Below are positions 1 to 9,198 of a stretch of DNA of 64,000 nucleotides, piece by piece. Below the pieces are notes generated by a model, which was not told where the DNA came from, did no database searches, and saw only the letters and a list, made by a program, of their open reading frames with translations. This stretch comes from Verrucomicrobiaceae bacterium (GTDB lineage: Bacteria > Verrucomicrobiota > Verrucomicrobiia > Verrucomicrobiales > Akkermansiaceae): contig JAIXOR010000086.1 of the NCBI GenBank assembly GCA_027486655.1, positions 1 through 64,000 of the forward strand. The letters are read 5' to 3'. Position 1 is the stretch's first letter, and every line of letters starts with the position of its first letter. A program made the position numbers and the translations under genes.

Positions 1-390
1 GATGGTGATCTTGTCCTTGTCGATGCTGAGGCCGCCGCCGGAGCCGGAGGGTAGGCGGATGTGGCCGGAGACGGCGAAGACGATGGTGCGGCCTGAGGGG
101 GGCGCGGTTTGGATGCCGTTGACGAAGGAGCCCGCGCCGGAGGCGTTCAGGTTGGTGACGGTGTAGACGTCGCCGCCGCGGCCGCCGGTGGCGGTCGAGC
201 CGAAGCCTTCCGCACCGGGAAAGGCGGGCACGGCAAACGACGCCGCAGCGGAAAGCGCAAGAATTCCGGCGGAGATCAGGCTGGCGATGGGTTTGTGGCC
301 GATGGGTTTCGACTGCACCTGCGGAAAGCTAAGGCTCGGAGCCGATTTCGGTAAGGAGGAATCGCGCAAAACCTCATCGAGAATGCGCAT
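1..390 (-). CDS. Pectate-lyase-like secreted protein, N-terminal part (runs off the left edge)
   Basis: Only the first 130 codons are in the window. After a basic leader there is a hydrophobic stretch ending in ASFA, a probable signal peptide, then FPGAEGFG and [15 protein letters not shown]. This opening is characteristic of secreted pectate lyase / parallel beta-helix polysaccharide lyases (PL1-like), so a role in extracellular pectin or related glycan breakdown is likely. The catalytic half is not visible. The ATG at 390 overlaps the end of lipB by 17 bases and follows a GAGGGG stretch. It leaves about 30 residues before the hydrophobic core, and an in-frame GTG some 27 codons further in (at the V of [10 protein letters not shown]) would give a more ordinary signal peptide. 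The family call is good; the start is uncertain. Confidence 0.7.
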   Translation of the reverse strand, partial: MRILDEVLRDSSLPKSAPSLSFPQVQSKPIGHKPIASLISAGILALSAAASFAVPAFPGAEGFGSTATGGRGGDVYTVTNLNASGAGSFVNGIQTAPPSGRTIVFAVSGHIRLPSGSGGGLSIDKDKITI

Positions 391-1036
391 CCAACCCCTC
401 AATCGGGGGAGGAGCGAGGCGGAAAATCGAGTCCAGTTCCTCACCAATGATGGTGGCGGCTTCAGCTACGGAAATGTTTCGTCCCGCTTCGAGTTCGATG
501 CAGGTCATCGACACTCCATCGAGCCCGCACGGGGTGATGGCGAGAAACGGTGGCAAGCTTGCCCGGGTGACGTTGATGGCGAATCCGTGCATGCTGATCC
601 ACTTGCGGACCCCCACGCCGATGGAGGCGAGTTTGCGGTTTTCCACCCATACGCCGGTGAGTCCGTCGCGCCGGCCTGCATGGACGCCCAACCGGGCGCA
701 GGAGCGGATCAGGGCGTCCTCGATTTTTCTCAGATGATCGTGAAGGTCACGACCGCGCGGCGTGAGGTCGAGGATCGGGTAGCCGGTGAGTTGTCCCGGA
801 CCGTGGTAGGTTGCTTGGCCGCCCCGGTTGGTTTCGAACACCGGGTGGGGAAGGGCGGAAGGCTCGCGGAGTGAGGATCGATCGCGAGCGCGGCCGATGG
901 TGTAAACCGGTTCGTGTTCCAGAAGGAGAATGGTTTCCGGCTCCCTGCCTGTTAGGACAGCCTCGACGGTTTGTTCCTGGAGAAGGAGGCCTTCCTGATA
1001 GGAGAGAGGATCGGCCAGATGGCGGATGATCAACAT
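374..1036 (-). CDS. lipB: Octanoyltransferase LipB
   Basis: A 220-residue protein of normal LipB length. It transfers octanoyl from acyl carrier protein to lipoyl domains, the first step of lipoate synthesis in the cytosol. The family motifs are present in order: [13 protein letters not shown] (about residues 71-83), NRKLASIG with the catalytic Lys135, and TPCGLDG with the catalytic Cys170. It lies 30 bases downstream of ruvC on the same strand and its end overlaps the start of the pectate-lyase-like gene, so these may be co-transcribed. No lipA is visible here. Confidence 0.95.
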   Translation of the reverse strand: MLIIRHLADPLSYQEGLLLQEQTVEAVLTGREPETILLLEHEPVYTIGRARDRSSLREPSALPHPVFETNRGGQATYHGPGQLTGYPILDLTPRGRDLHDHLRKIEDALIRSCARLGVHAGRRDGLTGVWVENRKLASIGVGVRKWISMHGFAINVTRASLPPFLAITPCGLDGVSMTCIELEAGRNISVAEAATIIGEELDSIFRLAPPPIEGLDAHSR

Positions 1037-1066
1037 GATCGCTGGGTGGTGGGAGGGCGGTGTCTG

Positions 1067-1570
1067 TCAGACGAGCCGGCGTTCGAGAAGGCGGGCCTTG
1101 AGCGGGTCCGATGCCTGGAGGTGGGCGATGGCGATGGCGAGGGCATCCGCGGCATCGGGCGGTGGGGTTTCGGACAGCCCTAGCAGCGCGCGGACCATGA
1201 AGGCGACCTGGGATTTGTCCGCTGCGCCATTGCCGACGACGGCGCTTTTGACCTTTTTGGGCGGGTATTCGTAGACGGGGAGGCCGTGATCGGCGGCGGC
1301 GATGAGGGCTGCGGCCCGGGCGGCTCCCATGGTGATGGCGGTCTGGTGGGACTGCACGTAGATGATCCCCTCGACCGCCACTTCGTCGGGTTGGAACTTG
1401 GTGATGAGGTGGGCGAGGTGGGTGCGCACGGCGGCGAGAGCCGAGGATTGTGCGAGTTTCTTGGGGATCGAAATCACGTCGTAGCCGAGCACCGCCGGTT
1501 TCCGTGGATCACCCTCCAGCACGGCATAGCCCGTGTTGCGAACGGCGGGGTCGATGGCTAGGACGCGCAT
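1067..1570 (-). CDS. ruvC: Holliday junction endonuclease RuvC
   Basis: A 167-residue protein of the expected size. RuvC resolves Holliday junctions with RuvAB during recombinational repair. The four acidic active-site residues are all visible: Asp7 in the opening strand (MRVLAIDPA, followed by NTGYAV), Glu67 in VEGIIY, and Asp139/Asp142 in DAADALAIAIAH. ruvA and ruvB are not adjacent. The next gene upstream on this strand is the DEAD-box helicase, 128 bases away. Confidence 0.95.
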   Translation of the reverse strand: MRVLAIDPAVRNTGYAVLEGDPRKPAVLGYDVISIPKKLAQSSALAAVRTHLAHLITKFQPDEVAVEGIIYVQSHQTAITMGAARAAALIAAADHGLPVYEYPPKKVKSAVVGNGAADKSQVAFMVRALLGLSETPPPDAADALAIAIAHLQASDPLKARLLERRLV

Positions 1571-1698
1571 GAGGAAAGCCGCCGGTGACCGGGCGGGCCG
1601 GGATGAAAGTGGTGTGCCGCAGGGAAACGGGCAACCTGGAAAATACCCCGAGGTCTGAGCCGATGAGGGAGAATTCCCGGGATTGGCTGGCCGGGCGC

Positions 1699-2898
1699 TC
1701 AGCGGCGCTTCTTCTTGCCGCCGCCCGCCATCTTGCGGCGGACCGGCTTGGGCGGGGAATCGTCGAGCAGTGCCGTGTAGATGTATTCGAAGTTCTCCAG
1801 CTTGCGGCGCGGGATTTTCTGATCGATGAAAATTTCCACGGATTTCGCGAAATCCAGCTCGTCGGCGGTGAGGATGGTGAAGGCATCGCCTTCTGCGGAG
1901 GCGCGTCCGGTCCGGCCGATGCGGTGCACGTAGTCTTCGGCATTTTCCGGGACACGATAGTTGATCACGTGGGAGACGCCTGAGATGTCGATGCCGCGTG
2001 CGGCGACGTCGGTGGCTACGAGGATTTCGTAATCCCCTGCCTTGAAACCGGCGAGTGCCTTCATGCGGTCCACCTGGTTGATGTCCGAATGCATTGCGGC
2101 GACCTTCGGCTGGCCGGTGGACTTGATGAGCGAAGTGACTTCGTCCGCCTCCTTGCGGGTGCGGGTGAAGATCATCACCGAGTGGTATTCGGTTTGTTTC
2201 AGGAGCTCGAGCAGAAGCTCATCCCGCTGGTCCATGGCCACCGGGTAAAACGCATGGGTGACCGAGGTGGGGATCGAGGTGCGGGCGATTTCGATGCTGT
2301 GGGGATTGGTGAGGCACCACTGGGCGAAGGTCTGGATCGCCGGTGGCATGGTGGCGGAGAAGAACAGCGTCTGGCGGCCTTCCCACGGGCAGAGGTTCAC
2401 GATCTTGCGGACCTGTGGCAGGAATCCCATGTCGAGCATGCGGTCGACCTCGTCGAGGATGAGCACCTTGACTTCGCCGAAGCGCATGGTGGCGCGGTAA
2501 AAGTGGTCGACCAGACGGCCCGGAGTCGCCACGACGATATCGGCTCCTGCGGCAAGGTCTTCGGATTGTTTGCCGAGGCCGACACCGCCGTAGAGGAGCG
2601 CGACCTTCATGCCGGTGTGCTTGCCGTATTTTTCAAACTGTTCGGCGACCTGGTGGGCGAGCTCACGGGTCGGTTCGAGCACGAGGATCTGGGGTTTGCC
2701 GAGTTTTTCGATCTTCGAAAGGCTGGGCAGGGCGAATGCCGCGGTCTTGCCGGTGCCGGTCTGCGAGGCACCGATCACGTCGCGTCCCTCCAGAATGACC
2801 GGAATGGCTTGAGCCTGGATCGGTGTCGGTGTGGTGTAGCCGGACTCCTCAATGGCTTCCAGAACGGCTGCGGAGAGCCCAAGTGTGTCAAATCCCAT
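1699..2898 (-). CDS. DEAD-box ATP-dependent RNA helicase (RhlE-like)
   Basis: A 399-residue two-domain helicase acting on RNA secondary structure in the cytosol. The motifs run in order: Q motif in YTTPTPIQAQAIP (21-33), motif I ASQTGTGKT (44-52), PTREL, TPGR, motif II, SAT (181-183), ARGIDI and HRIGRTGRA. Motif II reads DEVD (149-152) rather than DEAD, a conservative variant that keeps the Walker B acids. A short basic tail ending GGGKKKRR fits RNA binding. The protein is compact like RhlE, but the exact subfamily (RhlE, SrmB, CsdA) cannot be fixed by eye. Confidence 0.93.
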   Translation of the reverse strand: MGFDTLGLSAAVLEAIEESGYTTPTPIQAQAIPVILEGRDVIGASQTGTGKTAAFALPSLSKIEKLGKPQILVLEPTRELAHQVAEQFEKYGKHTGMKVALLYGGVGLGKQSEDLAAGADIVVATPGRLVDHFYRATMRFGEVKVLILDEVDRMLDMGFLPQVRKIVNLCPWEGRQTLFFSATMPPAIQTFAQWCLTNPHSIEIARTSIPTSVTHAFYPVAMDQRDELLLELLKQTEYHSVMIFTRTRKEADEVTSLIKSTGQPKVAAMHSDINQVDRMKALAGFKAGDYEILVATDVAARGIDISGVSHVINYRVPENAEDYVHRIGRTGRASAEGDAFTILTADELDFAKSVEIFIDQKIPRRKLENFEYIYTALLDDSPPKPVRRKMAGGGKKKRR

Positions 2899-3083
2899 GC
2901 GGGCGTCTAGGTAGGGACTCCCGCCGCCGGGGTCAAGGGGCGATTCGCCGGGGGGAAATCAGGGGGTTATCGTTAAGAATCGGTAAAACCCGGGTCTTCG
3001 GTGCATTTGAAATTGGCAGGAAGGCGGATTCCGGGTTTTCTGGGATAGAGAGGCGCGCGAAGTGGTTTCAGCGCGAAAGACCC

Positions 3084-3356
3084 ATGTCACAAGCCATCAT
3101 CGACCCCGAGGAAGTGCGGCGCTTTGCCGCGGAATTGAAGCGATTCAATGGAGATCTGCGAGAGCGTACGGCCGGATTGATGGCCCGGTTCACCGCGCTG
3201 GGGGACACCTGGCAGGACCAGGAGCAGGAGAAGTTCGCCGCCGAATTCGTCCAGCTTGTCAAAACCCTGAAGTCGTTTCTGGAGCTATCCGAGAGGCACA
3301 CGCCCTACCTGATGCGCAAGGCGGAGAGGATCCAGCAGTATCTTGACCAGCGTTGA
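3084..3356 (+). CDS. WXG100-like small helical protein
   Basis: A 90-residue, two-helix protein with a central turn at GDTWQDQEQEKF (about 40-51) and regularly spaced hydrophobic residues on both sides. This matches the layout of the WXG100/ESAT-6 family, whose members are substrates or partners of type VII secretion ATPases; here the turn is W43-Q-D45 instead of W-x-G. There is no signal peptide, as expected for the family. It is the first gene of an operon leading into a large FtsK/SpoIIIE ATPase, which supports the call. The ATG at 3084 gives the canonical family length; a longer upstream reading frame adds only low-complexity residues. The variant motif keeps confidence below certainty. 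Confidence 0.75.
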   Translation: MSQAIIDPEEVRRFAAELKRFNGDLRERTAGLMARFTALGDTWQDQEQEKFAAEFVQLVKTLKSFLELSERHTPYLMRKAERIQQYLDQR

Positions 3357-3365
3357 TCCCGACCC

Positions 3366-3899
3366 ATGGCTGAGCAGGCAAATGTTTCCTCGATCGATGC
3401 GCTCGAGACCTTTCGGGCGGATCTGGTGCGATTCATCGAAAAGGCCCGCGTGGCCTTGGAGGATGCCGAGGGCGAGGTCCGCCGCACCCGGGACTGGCTG
3501 GATGTCGACCGCACCCAGCACTGGAGCCGTGAAATGAAGGCCCGGGTCAAGCGCTTGGAGAACGCCGAGGCAGAGCTCTACAACGCGACCATCACGCGGC
3601 CCACCGAGACCCATGCCTTTCACAAGATGGCTGTGGCGAAGGCGCGGCGGTCCGTGGAGGAGGCCGAGGCCAAGATCCAGGTGTTGCGGCGCTGGCGTCA
3701 GCAGTTCGACAACCGCGCGACGCCGCTGGTGAGGCGGCTGGATCCTGCGTTTTTCCTGGTGGGCCAGCATCTGCCGAAGGCCGTGCACCTGCTGGGGGAA
3801 CACATCCGCGCACTGCAGGCATACTCGGAAAAGGCTGCTGCGCCGAAGCACGTGCACGCATCCGAGTCTGGCGGAGATGGGGAAGGGGGGACGGCATGA
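3366..3899 (+). CDS. Coiled-coil protein of the FtsK/WXG100 operon
   Basis: A 177-residue, highly charged, alpha-helical protein with long heptad-like stretches (about 15-115) and a polar, Gly/His-containing tail. It has no signal peptide or membrane segment. I do not recognise a family. It starts 9 bases after the WXG100-like gene and its stop overlaps the next start (ATGA at 3896-3899), so translational coupling within the operon is likely. A structural, substrate or chaperone role for the membrane ATPase encoded downstream would fit, but this rests on context only. Confidence 0.75.
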   Translation: MAEQANVSSIDALETFRADLVRFIEKARVALEDAEGEVRRTRDWLDVDRTQHWSREMKARVKRLENAEAELYNATITRPTETHAFHKMAVAKARRSVEEAEAKIQVLRRWRQQFDNRATPLVRRLDPAFFLVGQHLPKAVHLLGEHIRALQAYSEKAAAPKHVHASESGGDGEGGTA

Positions 3900-4108
3900 G
3901 CGCCTCCGGAGCCAGAGGCCTGCTTGCCCTCGCCACCCGCGGGTTGATGGGGCGTTGGGACGAAACCTGTGTATCGTGGCGGGATACGAAGGCGGCGGAG
4001 TTTGAAGCGGCATACCTCGCGGAGATCGCGGATACCGTCGCGGCCGCTCTGCGGACTCTGGAGGAAATCGATCAATTGTTAGAACGAGTGCATGCAGACT
4101 GTGAATGA
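3896..4108 (+). CDS. Small helical protein of the FtsK/WXG100 operon
   Basis: A 70-residue protein, mostly predicted helix and acidic in its second half, without signal peptide or transmembrane segment. The start codon overlaps the previous stop (ATGA), and its last 17 bases overlap the start of the FtsK-type ATPase gene. Such tight packing argues that it is translated and belongs to the same complex. It has no Trp-x-Gly turn, so it is not an obvious second WXG100 protein. Its function is unknown. Confidence 0.65.
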   Translation: MSASGARGLLALATRGLMGRWDETCVSWRDTKAAEFEAAYLAEIADTVAAALRTLEEIDQLLERVHADCE

Positions 4109-7100
4109 CGCCTATGGCCACCGGGAAATCCGGCGCCGCATTGACGAACTGAAGACCCGGGTGGAGGAAGCGGCCGCTGCGGAAGGCGCGGGCCTGCGCG
4201 CCAAGGCGTCCTCGCTTTCAGTCCTCCGCAAGGCGGCTCTGGCCCACGAAGAACAGGAAAAAGCCGTGCTGGATGCCGCGATCCAAGCGATCCACCATGA
4301 CTGCGAACAAAGGGCCTCCGCTGCGAAGGACCGGATTGCCGCCCGGGCCGCGCTTGCCCAGAGGGCCCTGCACGGGAGCAAGGCCGCGCTTTCAACCAGG
4401 CTGCAGGAAGTGAAGGACCGCCGGATCGGTTGGATCCAGGCATCACTGATGCGCAGCCGCCAGGATCGGGAGACGGAGGTGGAGCACGCTGTTGCAGAGC
4501 GCAAGGCGTTCCAGAAGTTGTTGATCGGCGACAGGGACGTGCGGCGCGGGATTCGCAAGGAGGTTCTCTCCGCCCTCCGTTCGTATCGGACGCTGGCAGA
4601 TCCGCATTTTGCCGGGAAATCCGCCGATGTCCCGTCTGCCGATTCATCCGAAAACCCGGAAAAAACGCGTGCGCTGCTGCTGGAACGACTGGAGGAGGCC
4701 CGTGTGGCGGCGTCCGGGATCGGAGGGCATCGGGGCGTGCGGTTTTTCCGATGGGTTCCGGTAACGCTTGTGATTCTCGGGCTGCTTGCGGTCTTCGGTT
4801 TCCTGGCGTTCCGGGATCCGGCGGGTTTCAAGGGCTGGATCCTGCCATTCGCCGCGTCGTCCGCGCTGGTCGTTGTCGCCTGGGGGATCGGTTGGTTTTC
4901 CAGCGCTCCCTGCGTCCGCCGATGTGCGTCCGCCCTGAATGCCGCGCGGGTTCTGGAAGCCGCCGCGGATCGCCAATCGGCGGATCGTCTCGCCGCCCTG
5001 AAAGCCGGTGTCGAAACCGAGAAGATCGACGAGAACCGCAGTCTCGGCGATACGTTCCGCGATGCGGACGAGGACTATCGGAAACGCCTGTCGGAGGGAC
5101 ACCGGAATCTGGAGGCGCGCCATGCGGGAGTGCCTGCCACTCTTGCTAGATTGTTAGAACGCCGGATCGCCCGCCTGGATCTGGAATGCGATGCCGCGAT
5201 CTCCGAGGCGAAGGCTGAGTTTGACCGGAAGATCAAGCGCTTCGAAACCGGGCAGGATGCCGAGAAATCCGCCATCGAAGCCGCGGCGGCGCGGGATCTT
5301 GAAATGCGTTCCGAATCGTGGCGCGCCAAAGTGGCACCGATCATCCGCGGGTTTTCCGAGATGGAGAGCGACTCCGCTCACCGCTTCCCGGCATGGGCGA
5401 CTGATGGCGATCATCCGTGGGAAAGCCCGCAAGCGTGCCCGGGCTCGATCCGGATCGGCCGCCTGAGGGTGGATCTTCAAAAGCTTTGCTCTTCCGTGCC
5501 CGCGCACCCCGCCTGGCTTGAGCATGGCGACGGTGGAATCGAGGTGCCCGTGCATCTGGCGTTTCCCGATCAGGCCTCCTTGCTTCTTGAGACCGATGGA
5601 CCCGACGACGGGGCCTGCGCGCGCATCCTGCAGGCGGCGGTCCTGAGGATTCTCTCCGCGCACCCGGCGGGCAGAGTTTCCTTCCTGTTCATCGATCCGG
5701 TCGGCCTCGGCAAGGACTTCGCAGGGCTCATGCATCTGGCCGATTACGAGGAGCAACTCATATCGAGCCGCATCTGGACCCAGCCCACGCACATCGAGGA
5801 ACGTCTGGCCGAGGTGAACGAGCACATCGAAAAAGTCATCCAGATGTATTTGCGCGACGAGTATCCGGACATCGATGCCTGCAACGCGCAGGCCGGGGTG
5901 ATAGCGGAAAAGCACCGCTTTGTCGTGATTTCCGGTTTTCCCTCGGGATTCAGCGATGGCTCCCTGAAACGCCTCCGTGCCATCGCCTCCGGCGGTCCCC
6001 GATGCGGCGTGCATCTGCTGATTCACCGGGACACACGCCGACCGGCTGAAGATCCCTCGTTGCTCGACGAGCTTCGGCACGTCTGCCTGCGGGTGGCCTC
6101 CAAGGGGCCTGCCTTTGCTCTCGCGGACTTCCCCGCCGGTGCATCCGCGCTGACCTTCGATCCAGCGCCGTCGCCGCCGGTGGCGGTTTCGCTCGTTCAC
6201 CGCATCGGCCGCGCCAGTGTGGACTCGAACCGCGTGCAGGTGCCCTTCTCACAAATCGCCCCACCGGCCGGCGGGGAATGGTCGCTGGATACCGGGGAGG
6301 AACTGCGCGTGCCGATCGGCCGGAGCGGTGCTAGAAAACTCCAGATGCTCGGCATCGGCAAGGGCACCCGGCAGCACGTGCTCGTGGCCGGCAAGACCGG
6401 ATCCGGGAAATCCACGTTGTTTCACGTGATCATCACCAACCTCGCGCGCTGGTGTGCACCGGATCAGGTGGAGTTCTATCTGGTCGATTTCAAGAAGGGC
6501 GTGGAGTTCAAGTGCTACGCGACGAAGCGCCTGCCTCACGCCCGGGTCGTGGCCATCGAAAGTGACCGCGGATTCGCACTCAGCGTTCTCCAACGCGTGG
6601 ATGCCGAGTTGAAACGCCGTGGGGAACTCTTCCGCAAGGCCGGTTCCCAGGATCTCGCGGGTTTCCGCCGATCCGCCGGGGCGGTGCCCATGCCACGCAC
6701 CTTGCTGCTCATTGATGAATTCCAGGAGTTCTTCACCGAGGATGATGCCATCGCGCAGGAAGCGTCGCTTTTGTTAGACCGGATCGTCCGCCAGGGCCGT
6801 GCCTTTGGCATCCACGTGATTCTGGGCTCCCAGACGCTCGGTGGGGCCTACACGCTGGCCAGGGCCACGCTCGGGCAGATGGTCATCCGCATTGCTCTCC
6901 AATGCAACGAGTCGGACGCCCATCTCATCATGGACGATGACAACCCGGCCCCGCGTCTTCTGACCCGGCCGGGGGAGGGGATTTACAACGATCAAGCCGG
7001 TGCGATCGCCGCCAACAGCCCGTTTCAAATCGTCTGGCTGCCGGAGGACGAACGGGATGCCGTTCTCACGGAAGTGGCGGCCCGGGCCGCCGCCGCCGCC

Positions 7101-7982
7101 GGTGGTGCGGGGGAACCGCCGATCGTGTTCGAGGGCAATGCCCCTGCGGACGTTCGCGAGAATCCACGCTTCGATGCGCTGCTCCGCACGGCCCCGCTTG
7201 AGCCGCCTGCCTCCGCCACGGCCTGGCTGGGTGCGCCCAACTCGATCAAGGGACCCACCGCAGCGGTGTTCCGGCGGCAGAGCGGCAGCCATTTGCTGGT
7301 CGTCGGGCAATCGGCCGAACGGACCTTGTCGATGCTCGGCATCTCACTGGCGTCGCTGGCTCTCCAGCACCCTGCGGGGGGCGCGCGGTTCATCGTGCTT
7401 GATCCCCTCGTGTCCTCCAACGGCCGGGGGTGGTTCCAGCAGCTGGGCGGGGTGCTGCCCCAGGAGGTCACGGTGGCCGGGACAACCGAACTGCCGGAAA
7501 TCATGAACCAGCTATCCAACGAGCTGGCAAGGCGCCTCGCGGATCCCGCGGCGGGCGGTGCGCCGATCTTCCTCATTCTCCAGGACCTCCAGCGGTTCAA
7601 GGCGCTGCGACCCGATGATGAGTTCCGTTTCTCGCTCGATGACAATGCCGCCGCCAGCCCATCCAAGGTGTTCGCGGATCTGTTAGGTGAAGGTGGGGCC
7701 TGTGGCATCCACGTCATCGCCGCAGTGGATACCTGGAACAACGTCAGCCGCTGGATTCCCCGCAAGCTGATGGCGGAGTTCGAGATGCGCGTGCTCTTCC
7801 AGATGAGTGCGAACGACTCCGCCAACCTCATCGACTCGCCGGAGGCTTCCACGCTCGGCCTGCATCGCGCGCTTTTCCACAACGAGCACCAGGGATCCAT
7901 TGAGATCTTCCGCCCTTACGCCATGCCGGATCCAGGCTGGGTGGACGAAATCCGGCTCCGCAGCGAGGCGGTGAGGGTTTGA
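4092..7982 (+). CDS. Membrane-anchored FtsK/SpoIIIE-type ATPase (type VII secretion-like)
   Basis: A 1296-residue protein. Residues 1-215 form a charged, probably coiled-coil region. Two transmembrane helices follow (about 219-239 and 249-271), then a second helical region. Residues about 550-660 look like a nucleotide-binding-type fold without a P-loop (block starting YEEQLISSRIW). The active FtsK/SpoIIIE domain has Walker A GKTGSGKST (near 766-774) and Walker B LLLIDEFQEFF (near 870-880), followed by RQGRAFGIHVILGSQT. A last RecA-like domain (from about 1065) has a degenerate P-loop (GQSAERT) and no clear Walker B. Two N-terminal helices followed by serial ATPase domains with one active site recall EccC/EssC of type VII secretion, and the WXG100-like first gene agrees. 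No EccB, EccD, EccE or mycosin gene is visible. A DNA-pumping role cannot be excluded. Confidence 0.85.
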   Translation: MQTVNDAYGHREIRRRIDELKTRVEEAAAAEGAGLRAKASSLSVLRKAALAHEEQEKAVLDAAIQAIHHDCEQRASAAKDRIAARAALAQRALHGSKAALSTRLQEVKDRRIGWIQASLMRSRQDRETEVEHAVAERKAFQKLLIGDRDVRRGIRKEVLSALRSYRTLADPHFAGKSADVPSADSSENPEKTRALLLERLEEARVAASGIGGHRGVRFFRWVPVTLVILGLLAVFGFLAFRDPAGFKGWILPFAASSALVVVAWGIGWFSSAPCVRRCASALNAARVLEAAADRQSADRLAALKAGVETEKIDENRSLGDTFRDADEDYRKRLSEGHRNLEARHAGVPATLARLLERRIARLDLECDAAISEAKAEFDRKIKRFETGQDAEKSAIEAAAARDLEMRSESWRAKVAPIIRGFSEMESDSAHRFPAWATDGDHPWESPQACPGSIRIGRLRVDLQKLCSSVPAHPAWLEHGDGGIEVPVHLAFPDQASLLLETDGPDDGACARILQAAVLRILSAHPAGRVSFLFIDPVGLGKDFAGLMHLADYEEQLISSRIWTQPTHIEERLAEVNEHIEKVIQMYLRDEYPDIDACNAQAGVIAEKHRFVVISGFPSGFSDGSLKRLRAIASGGPRCGVHLLIHRDTRRPAEDPSLLDELRHVCLRVASKGPAFALADFPAGASALTFDPAPSPPVAVSLVHRIGRASVDSNRVQVPFSQIAPPAGGEWSLDTGEELRVPIGRSGARKLQMLGIGKGTRQHVLVAGKTGSGKSTLFHVIITNLARWCAPDQVEFYLVDFKKGVEFKCYATKRLPHARVVAIESDRGFALSVLQRVDAELKRRGELFRKAGSQDLAGFRRSAGAVPMPRTLLLIDEFQEFFTEDDAIAQEASLLLDRIVRQGRAFGIHVILGSQTLGGAYTLARATLGQMVIRIALQCNESDAHLIMDDDNPAPRLLTRPGEGIYNDQAGAIAANSPFQIVWLPEDERDAVLTEVAARAAAAAGGAGEPPIVFEGNAPADVRENPRFDALLRTAPLEPPASATAWLGAPNSIKGPTAAVFRRQSGSHLLVVGQSAERTLSMLGISLASLALQHPAGGARFIVLDPLVSSNGRGWFQQLGGVLPQEVTVAGTTELPEIMNQLSNELARRLADPAAGGAPIFLILQDLQRFKALRPDDEFRFSLDDNAAASPSKVFADLLGEGGACGIHVIAAVDTWNNVSRWIPRKLMAEFEMRVLFQMSANDSANLIDSPEASTLGLHRALFHNEHQGSIEIFRPYAMPDPGWVDEIRLRSEAVRV

Positions 7983-8079
7983 TCGGCGTTCGATTCGAAT
8001 GACTCAGGCCCGCGGAAAATGCGCAGGTTAGCGCAAGCAAGGCGCAGCCCTTTCGGATCTGCGGGTCCTTAATGGCGGC

Positions 8080-9174
8080 GTGAGATTTGCAGAGCACCCC
8101 CAGACGGATGCCGGATTGCCTGGCATGGATGGTTACGATTTCGACGATCGTCCGTTTTTGATCTTCTGGGAAATCACCCGCTCTTGCGCGCTTGCGTGCA
8201 GCCATTGCCGGGCGGAGGCCCAGGCGCAGCGGCATCCCTTGGAACTGGACTCGTCCCAAGCCAAAGGGCTCATCCGCCAGTTGGGGGATTGGAAACCGCC
8301 GATGCTCATCCTGACCGGCGGCGACCCCTTGATGCGGCGGGACGCGCTCGATCTCGTCCGGGCCGCGACGGCGGAAGGTTTGCACGTCGGGCTCAGCCCC
8401 TCCGCCACCCATCGGCTCATGCAGACGGATTTTGCGGAAATCCGCGACGCCGGCGTGAAGCGCATGTCCTTGAGTCTCGATGGCGCGAGCCGTGCCACCC
8501 ACGATGCCTTTCGCGGCGTGCCGGGCACCTTTGACCGCACCATCGAGGCGGTGCGCCGTGCCCACGACGTGGGTCTCAGTCTCCAGATCAACACCACGCT
8601 CACCCGCGGCAATCTGCGTGAATACGAGGCTTTCAAGCAGCTCATGTTCGAGCTCCATCCGGCGATGTGGAGTGTGTTTCTGTTAGTTCCCACCGGGCGC
8701 GCCGGGCTGGGCGATCTTCCCGCCGCGGAGGACGTCGAGCGGATCTTCGAGGACATGGCCGGGCTGGTGGGAAGGGCCCCCTTTGCCGTCAAGACCACCG
8801 AGGGGCATCACTTCCGCCGTGTGGTGATGCAGAAGCGGGGCGGCGGTGCCTCCGCCCCGCGGCCCGGCATGCGCTCGCCGCTGGGCATTCGCGACGGACG
8901 CGGCGTGATGTTCATTTCCCACACCGGTGAGGTCTCGCCGAGCGGATTCCTGCCCATGGTGTGCGGAAACGTGAAGGAAACCCACCCCGCAGACATCTAC
9001 AGGCATCACCCGTTGTTTGTCTCCCTGCGCGACAACGACGCCCTCGGCGGAAAGTGCGGCATCTGCGAGTTCCGCAAAGTCTGCGGCGGTTCGCGATCCC
9101 GGGCCTTCGGCGTCACCGGCGATCCGTTTGCCGAGGACCCTGCCTGCATCCACCAACCGCGCAGCGCCGCCTGA
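8080..9174 (+). CDS. Radical SAM/SPASM protein, BA_1875-like (TIGR04053 type)
   Basis: A 364-residue radical SAM enzyme. The [4Fe-4S] motif CALACSHC (C36, C40, C43) is followed by LTGGDPL and the SLDGAS strand. The C-terminal SPASM-like region has CGICEFRKVCGGSRSRAF and a final DPAC. This tail is shared by the NirJ/AhbC/AhbD group and the TIGR04053 family, which are related to heme and heme d1 tailoring enzymes; the substrate here is unknown. The listed start is a GTG at 8080; an in-frame ATG at 8125 (MDGYDF) is an equally possible start just ahead of the conserved domain. It is the first gene of a seven-gene operon, 24 bases before a second radical SAM gene. Confidence 0.85.
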   Translation: MRFAEHPQTDAGLPGMDGYDFDDRPFLIFWEITRSCALACSHCRAEAQAQRHPLELDSSQAKGLIRQLGDWKPPMLILTGGDPLMRRDALDLVRAATAEGLHVGLSPSATHRLMQTDFAEIRDAGVKRMSLSLDGASRATHDAFRGVPGTFDRTIEAVRRAHDVGLSLQINTTLTRGNLREYEAFKQLMFELHPAMWSVFLLVPTGRAGLGDLPAAEDVERIFEDMAGLVGRAPFAVKTTEGHHFRRVVMQKRGGGASAPRPGMRSPLGIRDGRGVMFISHTGEVSPSGFLPMVCGNVKETHPADIYRHHPLFVSLRDNDALGGKCGICEFRKVCGGSRSRAFGVTGDPFAEDPACIHQPRSAA

Positions 9175-9198
9175 TCCATCTCACACCAAGCACACCCC

